From: an uncultured Collinsella sp.
Lineage (GTDB): Bacteria > Actinomycetota > Coriobacteriia > Coriobacteriales > Coriobacteriaceae
Length of the DNA stretch: 10,738 bases
NCBI GenBank assembly: GCA_900551365.1
Contig: URVZ01000060.1
Location: forward strand, 1-10,738
Direction: 5' to 3'
The stretch's first letter is position 1. Every line of letters starts with the position of its first letter. The position numbers and the translations under genes are program-made. Of the stretch, positions 6,873 through 10,738 are shown one piece after another. Below the pieces are notes generated by a model. The model was not told the DNA's origin and made no database searches. It saw only the letters and a list, made by a program, of their open reading frames with translations.

Positions 6873-8123
6873 CTATAGATCCTCTCGCCACAGGGGGAGG
6901 CATAGACAGTTTGTGCCACCATAGCCTTTGGTGAGCTCGTCAATGGATAACGGGAATAATTCCATTCCTGCTTTCTCAAGCGCTTCGTTGGTCCAAACGT
7001 TTTCTTCATATACGCATAGTTTTCCTGGCGAGAGCGCAAGGATAGACGTTGCGTTGTTCCGGCGCTCTCTTTCGTAGGCGGTTTGATTCCCGCCTCCGCA
7101 GTCAATTACTTTTATTGGTTCGCAACAGGCTGCAGAGAGTATTTCCGGAATCGTGCGATCGATAGGAGTGATCGTAAGGCCCTTTCCGGATCGTTTTAGT
7201 TGAATGCTGTATGCATCAACGGCATTGCATATCTCACGATCGATGAGGAACGCGTCGTGATCAATTCTACTTATGAACGTATCGAGGTGGATACGCAGCC
7301 CGTCAGAGGGGACTCGAATCGCAATTAGCTCGGTGGTCTGGAATTTATTTGAGGTCAGGAGCTCTTTTGCAAGTGACTCGACGGCGGCGGGTTCAGTTCG
7401 GTCAGAGATTCCAACTAAAATTGTCTTAGCACTGATAACAAGAATGTCTCCGCCTTCGATATGGTAACTACTCCTGTTCAAATCACATACTGGGGTTTCT
7501 CCCATGATCTTGTGGTGGGTGAATATCTGCCGGTATAAGGCGACCTCACGATCACGCTCAGGCCAATACATATGATTTAGGATGATGCCGTCTCCGACTA
7601 CCACAGCAGGATCACGAGTGAAAAAAAGCGTGTTGAGGGGATTGACCAAGAGCGAGGCGGGGTCAAATTGCTCGTGCACGAGCGCTCGTAGTGTTTCCGA
7701 CTGGTTTGAACATAGCTCAGTGTCTCCAAAGCGAATGCCGTTAAGCACTATATTCACCAATTCCTGGGTGTTCTTAGCGTTCTCAAACAGCTGGGTTATT
7801 GTCTCGAGGAACTCTCTGCCTGTTGCTCCGCTGCAACGGAGGTAGTCATCAATAAAATATTTAAGTGATTGGGGCTCAGTTTCAAGTGAGTCTTCGAGAA
7901 GGTCCCTAATTTCAATGGTTTCTACGCCATGCTTCTTAAGCAATTGAACCATGGAATCGTGCTCATATATTGCTTTGTCGAGGTCAAAACGACCGCTCCA
8001 TTTTCGCAGGGAGAAAACTTGGCTGAAGTCGGCATCAGGGTAGTTTTGTGTTTCAGCTCCAGGTCGATGGACAAGTACGGCTTTTAAATGACCGATTTCA
8101 TTTGTTATGTGTACGCCTTGCAT
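6873..8123 (-). CDS. Divergent arginine deiminase (ArcA-like) paralogue
   Basis: This is a full-length 416-residue member of the guanidino-modifying (ADI) superfamily; canonical members hydrolyse L-arginine to citrulline and ammonia. The usual landmarks are present: NEIGHLKAVLVHRPG near the start, FTRDP (D171), RDRE (190-193 region), IEGGD (E223), SDRTEP (R242), HLDT (H279, D281) and the C-terminal nucleophile in GGTNC (C406). Several substrate-binding positions differ. The Asn usually six residues before the FTRD aspartate is T165. The loop before the nucleophile has Y401 and N405, where canonical enzymes carry an arginine at one of these two places. The segment around 40-55 also departs from the FDD-type motif. 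AGGAG lies six bases before the ATG. It is divergent to the transporter gene and followed directly by the S24-type regulator. It may be an ADI with shifted substrate preference, or a regulatory paralogue; catalytic loss is not indicated. Confidence 0.88.
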   Translation of the reverse strand: MQGVHITNEIGHLKAVLVHRPGAETQNYPDADFSQVFSLRKWSGRFDLDKAIYEHDSMVQLLKKHGVETIEIRDLLEDSLETEPQSLKYFIDDYLRCSGATGREFLETITQLFENAKNTQELVNIVLNGIRFGDTELCSNQSETLRALVHEQFDPASLLVNPLNTLFFTRDPAVVVGDGIILNHMYWPERDREVALYRQIFTHHKIMGETPVCDLNRSSYHIEGGDILVISAKTILVGISDRTEPAAVESLAKELLTSNKFQTTELIAIRVPSDGLRIHLDTFISRIDHDAFLIDREICNAVDAYSIQLKRSGKGLTITPIDRTIPEILSAACCEPIKVIDCGGGNQTAYERERRNNATSILALSPGKLCVYEENVWTNEALEKAGMELFPLSIDELTKGYGGTNCLCLPLWREDL

Positions 8124-8148
8124 GTCTGTCTCCTGTCCTGCTGGTTTT

Positions 8149-8154
8149 TATATA
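8149..8154 (-). promoter_or_regulatory. Possible -10 box of the deiminase-like/regulator arm
   Basis: The minus strand reads TTATATAAAAA here (TATATA or, two bases on, TATAAA), about 25 bases before the start codon at 8123 and upstream of the AGGAG ribosome-binding site. No good -35 hexamer lies at the normal distance, which would fit an activator-dependent promoter but does not prove one. Confidence 0.35.
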
Positions 8155-8207
8155 AGGCTAAGGCAGGTTCCTTGTTGTGTTGCGGAAAAGTTAAAAGACG
8201 TATGTAA

Positions 8208-8237
8208 TTGATAAATAACATCAATTTTAAATATCAG
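8208..8237 (+). promoter_or_regulatory. Weak candidate promoter of the transporter/arcA arm
   Basis: TTGATA (8208-8213, 5 of 6 to the -35 consensus) and TATCAG (8232-8237, 4 of 6 to the -10 consensus) are separated by 18 bases. The first operator-like repeat would cover the -35 and the second the transcript start. The leader to 8377 would be about 130 bases and would include the hairpin at 8298-8311. Alternatives cannot be excluded. Confidence 0.25.
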
Positions 8238-8254
8238 ATTGATTAATAACGTCA
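8208..8254. promoter_or_regulatory. Pair of 16-bp direct repeats, candidate operator of the arc locus
   Basis: TTGATAAATAACATCA (8208-8223) and TTGATTAATAACGTCA (8239-8254) agree at 14 of 16 positions and begin exactly 31 bases apart, about three helical turns. The first also forms an inverted repeat, ATTGAT-N7-ATCAAT (8207-8225). They sit in an AT-rich stretch in the middle of the divergent intergenic region, where a regulator of either arm would bind. The half-site resembles FNR or ArgR half-sites but the spacing fits neither standard site. The S24-type protein encoded nearby is a natural candidate binder by position only. Confidence 0.55.
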
Positions 8255-8297
8255 CTTTAGCTGCCGTTCATAGGTGAAAAGCGACACGATGGCGATG

Positions 8298-8311
8298 GTT
8301 GGCCGACCAAC
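8298..8311 (+). other. Short inverted repeat in the transporter leader
   Basis: GTTGG-CCGA-CCAAC is a 5-bp stem with a 4-base loop, 12 of 14 positions palindromic. It lies 66 bases before the transporter start. It could be a leader hairpin or a protein-binding site; no T-tract follows. Confidence 0.3.
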
Positions 8312-8376
8312 GCTGAGCAACCTCATACATTTATGGTGCCAGCTGGATAGATGGGAAAAGGAATGAAGGAGGAGAA

Positions 8377-9819
8377 ATGGCAGCGGAAAGTTCGAAAGGC
8401 ATCAAGCAGTTCAAGGTCCCGCACGTATATGCGATCATCTTTGCACTTATGGTCATCTTCGCTGTTCTCACGTGGATTGTTCCCTCTGGGTCCTATCAGC
8501 GTCAGGAGGTGAACGGTCGTGAAGTCACTGTCGCAGGTACGTATGAGCAGAGTGAAAAGACATATATTGACGAGGAAACCGGGGATGAAGTAGATCTCAG
8601 ACAAGGCGTCTTCGATGTTCTTCAGGCTCCAACGCGCGGTATACAAGAGGCAATTGAGGTCGTTGCATTCATCTTGATTGTGGGCGGTTCGTTTCAGGTT
8701 ATTACTAAAACGGGCGCTATCACGAGCGGAATGGGTCGTGTCGTTCGCCGCTTTAAGAACAAAGACATTCTAATTATTCCTATTGCGATGGTTCTCTTTG
8801 CATTGGGCGGAACGAGCTTTGGCATGGCGGAAGAAACTCTTCCGTTCTTTGCGATCTTCATGCCAATTATGATGGCTATGGGCTTCGACTCGATGACGGC
8901 GTTCATGGTCGTGTTCGTTGGAGCGCGCACGGGTTACATCGCCTCAACGATTAATCCGTTTAATGTTCTCATTGCGCAAGGTATTCTTGGTATTCAGGGC
9001 AACCCCCAGCTGTGGCTGCGTATGATTGCCTGGGTTGTTTTGACCGCCGTTGCAATTACTTGGGTTGTCCTCTATGCACGAAGGGTAAAGAAGAATCCTG
9101 AGTCATCGATCACATTTGAGGATGATATCGCCAAGAAAGTCGAGTTCGCTGCCGATGAATCTGCCCTTGACGCGGAATTTACGGGTCGTCAAAAAGGCGT
9201 GCTTGCGGTATTTATCGCTGGTATGTGCCTTATCATCTGGGGACTTGTGACCCAGGGCTGGTATATGAACGAGATTTCTGCGGTCTTTTTGGCCATGGGC
9301 CTGTTGGCTGGTGTTATTGCGGGCTTTAGTCAGGACGTCATCGCTCAGGAATTTGTTGCGGGTATCGCTGACTTTGCTTTCTCGGCAATTGTCGTTGGAC
9401 TTGCGCGTGGCATCCTTGTCATTGCCTCTGACGGCATGATCATTGATACCATCCTCAATGCGCTCGCTACTGGTCTGGGCGGCATCCCGGCGGTTCTCTT
9501 TACTACGCTTCTTTATGCGGTTGAGAACCTCCTGGCGATTCTGGTTCCCAGCTCATCTGGCCTTGCAGCACTGACCGCTCCCATTTTTGGACCTTTGACC
9601 GAACTCATGGGCCTTAATCCCGAGGCTGCCGTGTGGGCTCTCTCCATGGGTAGCGCGACGATGTCTTTGATCTGTCCTACTAGCGCCATTCTTGTAGCGG
9701 GTTTGGGCGTGTGTAAGATCAAGCTTGGCCAGTGGTGGAAGACCGTTTGGAAATTCTTCTTGGTCGTGTCGCTCATCAATATCGTATTCGTAGCAATCTC
9801 GGGACTTATTGCCCTGTAG
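8377..9819 (+). CDS. YfcC/ArcD-family transporter, probable arginine/ornithine antiporter
   Basis: This 480-residue polytopic membrane protein belongs to the YfcC (C4-dicarboxylate anaerobic carrier-like, DcuC-related) family. Hydrophobic segments are spread over 16-36, 93-113, 130-150, 153-182, 213-233, 274-290, 298-315, 330-350, 366-390 and 455-478. Family hallmarks are GGTSFGMAEETLPF (144-157) and VPSSSGLAALTAPIFGPL (390-407). A 50-residue hydrophilic loop (240-272) splits the two halves, and an external-type insert sits at 38-80. In arginine deiminase loci of several Firmicutes a member of this family serves as ArcD, exchanging arginine for ornithine. The position 28 bases upstream of arcA supports that role here. 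A near-perfect Shine-Dalgarno sequence, AAGGAGG, precedes the ATG. Substrate specificity is inferred from context, so no symbol is given. Confidence 0.87.
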   Translation: MAAESSKGIKQFKVPHVYAIIFALMVIFAVLTWIVPSGSYQRQEVNGREVTVAGTYEQSEKTYIDEETGDEVDLRQGVFDVLQAPTRGIQEAIEVVAFILIVGGSFQVITKTGAITSGMGRVVRRFKNKDILIIPIAMVLFALGGTSFGMAEETLPFFAIFMPIMMAMGFDSMTAFMVVFVGARTGYIASTINPFNVLIAQGILGIQGNPQLWLRMIAWVVLTAVAITWVVLYARRVKKNPESSITFEDDIAKKVEFAADESALDAEFTGRQKGVLAVFIAGMCLIIWGLVTQGWYMNEISAVFLAMGLLAGVIAGFSQDVIAQEFVAGIADFAFSAIVVGLARGILVIASDGMIIDTILNALATGLGGIPAVLFTTLLYAVENLLAILVPSSSGLAALTAPIFGPLTELMGLNPEAAVWALSMGSATMSLICPTSAILVAGLGVCKIKLGQWWKTVWKFFLVVSLINIVFVAISGLIAL

Positions 9820-9847
9820 GTTTCATGGCTGAAATGGAGTAACAGGA

Positions 9848-10738
9848 ATGTCTAAAGGACTGAATGTACACAGCGAGATTGGTAAGCTCAAGAAAGTTGT
9901 GCTTCACCGCCCCGGTCGTGACCTTGTGAACGTAAAAGCGGAAGAGTTCGAGGATGTCTGGATTCACGACTGTTTCTATCTTGATGTGGCTCAAAAGGAG
10001 CATGATGCCTTTGCGGATCTTCTGAGGAGCGAAGGTGTTGAGGTTCTCTATATGGAGAAACTCGTTGCTGAGGCGCTGGATGCATGCCCCTCGGCTCGCG
10101 CTGAGTTTACCGATACATTTATGGCTGAGAGCGGGATTGTCAATCCTCTGCTTGAGCAGGCTGTTCGTGAAAAGCTCGACGCTATTTCAGATTCGTATCA
10201 GTTTGTACTTGAGGCTATGGGGGGGTATCGTTATCGTGACCTTGAGCTGCCTCGCGTCTCGACTACGCTTAGTATGATGGATAATGAGGATGCGAAGCCC
10301 GATGATTTGGTGTTGAAGCCTCTTCCGAGCTCGTATTTCTCTCGCGATCCTCTTGCTTCCGTGGGCAAAGGCGTTCTGCTTCACCATATGTATTGGAAAC
10401 AGCGAGATCGTGAAGTGCCCTTCTATGAAGCGATTTTCAAATACCATCCCGATTATGTAGGGACTCCGATTTGGTACGACCATAAGAATCCCTGGCATAT
10501 CGAGGGCGGTGATGTGCTTAACATTAACGCTCATACCTTGGCTATTGGAATTAGCCAGCGAACTGAGGCGGCTGCGATTGAGGAGCTTGCAAAGAATTTG
10601 TTCTGGGGATCTGGGAATTCTGAGATCGATACCGTTTACGCTATTAAAATCCCCAACGGCTATGCTTACATGCATCTTGACACCGTTTGCACCATGGTGG
10701 ATTTCGATAAGTTCACAGTTTATCCCGGTATTTTTGAG
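9848..10738 (+). CDS. arcA: Arginine deiminase, 3' end beyond the window
   Basis: The frame is open for 297 codons to the last base of the window; typical ADI proteins are about 400-420 residues, so roughly the last quarter is missing, including the nucleophile cysteine. The enzyme hydrolyses L-arginine to L-citrulline and ammonia, the first step of the ADI pathway that yields ATP through ArcB and ArcC. Visible landmarks are HSEIGKLKKVVLHRPG (8-23), the VAQKEHDAFADLLR helix (47-60), FSRDPLASVG (164-173, D167), RDRE (186-189), HIEGGD (E219), GISQRTEAAA (R238) and MHLDTVCTMVD (H276, D278). These match canonical ADI much better than the paralogue at 6873-8123. One oddity is PLPSSYFSRDP: the Asn usually six residues before the aspartate is S161. 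GGAG lies eight bases before the start, and the gene follows the transporter by 28 bases, so they form one operon that likely continues beyond the window. Confidence 0.93.
   Translation, partial: MSKGLNVHSEIGKLKKVVLHRPGRDLVNVKAEEFEDVWIHDCFYLDVAQKEHDAFADLLRSEGVEVLYMEKLVAEALDACPSARAEFTDTFMAESGIVNPLLEQAVREKLDAISDSYQFVLEAMGGYRYRDLELPRVSTTLSMMDNEDAKPDDLVLKPLPSSYFSRDPLASVGKGVLLHHMYWKQRDREVPFYEAIFKYHPDYVGTPIWYDHKNPWHIEGGDVLNINAHTLAIGISQRTEAAAIEELAKNLFWGSGNSEIDTVYAIKIPNGYAYMHLDTVCTMVDFDKFTVYPGIFE

Noticed and set aside
8207..8225. FNR-type box
   Set aside because: The half-sites TTGAT and ATCAA are right, but the gap is seven bases instead of four, so a standard FNR dimer would not fit. It is kept only as an operator-like repeat of unknown binder.
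9825..9842. Five-codon mini-frame (MAEME) ending just before arcA
   Set aside because: It overlaps the arcA ribosome-binding site and could in theory be a leader peptide, but it has only a weak ribosome-binding site and no coding content of note (no arginine codons), so chance is more likely.
1..10738. CRISPR array, tRNA or rRNA gene, insertion sequence
   Set aside because: I saw no regularly spaced repeats, no tRNA-like cloverleaf or rRNA segment, and no transposase or integrase motif in the window.

Overview
The window looks like chromosomal DNA from a high-GC, anaerobic actinobacterial lineage, most likely a Coriobacteriia member of the Collinsella type. This rests on the strongly GC-biased housekeeping genes, a QueH-type epoxyqueuosine reductase, a divergent methionyl-tRNA-synthetase-like class I enzyme and an arginine deiminase locus. 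The lineage is an inference from gene content and protein style; no database search was possible.

Left part (about 1-5000, mostly minus strand, GC-rich). A hairpin terminator (13-46) closes a minus-strand gene for a TIM-barrel-like protein of unknown function (77-1168). A short plus-strand gene for a 56-residue single-pass membrane protein follows (1360-1530). Converging on it is a minus-strand pair: a class I methionyl-tRNA-synthetase-like enzyme (2718-4868) and then an RsmB/NOP-family RNA m5C methyltransferase (1555-2658). Both act on translation RNAs. Divergent from the synthetase is a plus-strand pair: a DUF3267-like membrane zincin (5001-5567) and queH (5578-6153).

Right part (6214-10738, visibly lower GC). 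This is an arginine deiminase (ADI) locus with two divergent arms. The minus arm encodes a divergent ADI paralogue (6873-8123) and, two bases downstream, an Xre/S24 regulator whose peptidase domain has lost both catalytic positions (6214-6870). The plus arm encodes a YfcC/ArcD-type transporter (8377-9819) and a more canonical arginine deiminase, arcA (9848 to beyond the window end). The 253-bp intergenic region between the arms holds a near-identical pair of 16-bp repeats exactly 31 bp apart, a good operator candidate. Inferred model: the transporter exchanges arginine for ornithine, ArcA converts arginine to citrulline plus ammonia, and the S24-type protein controls one or both arms in response to a ligand rather than by self-cleavage. 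The paralogue keeps the catalytic residues but has changed substrate-carboxylate-binding positions, so it may act on another guanidino compound or serve a regulatory role.

The most interesting part is the 6214-8376 module: divergent ADI paralogue, catalytically dead S24 regulator and repeat-bearing divergent promoter region. No stretch longer than 300 bases lacks a gene; the largest gaps are 1169-1359 and 8124-8376.
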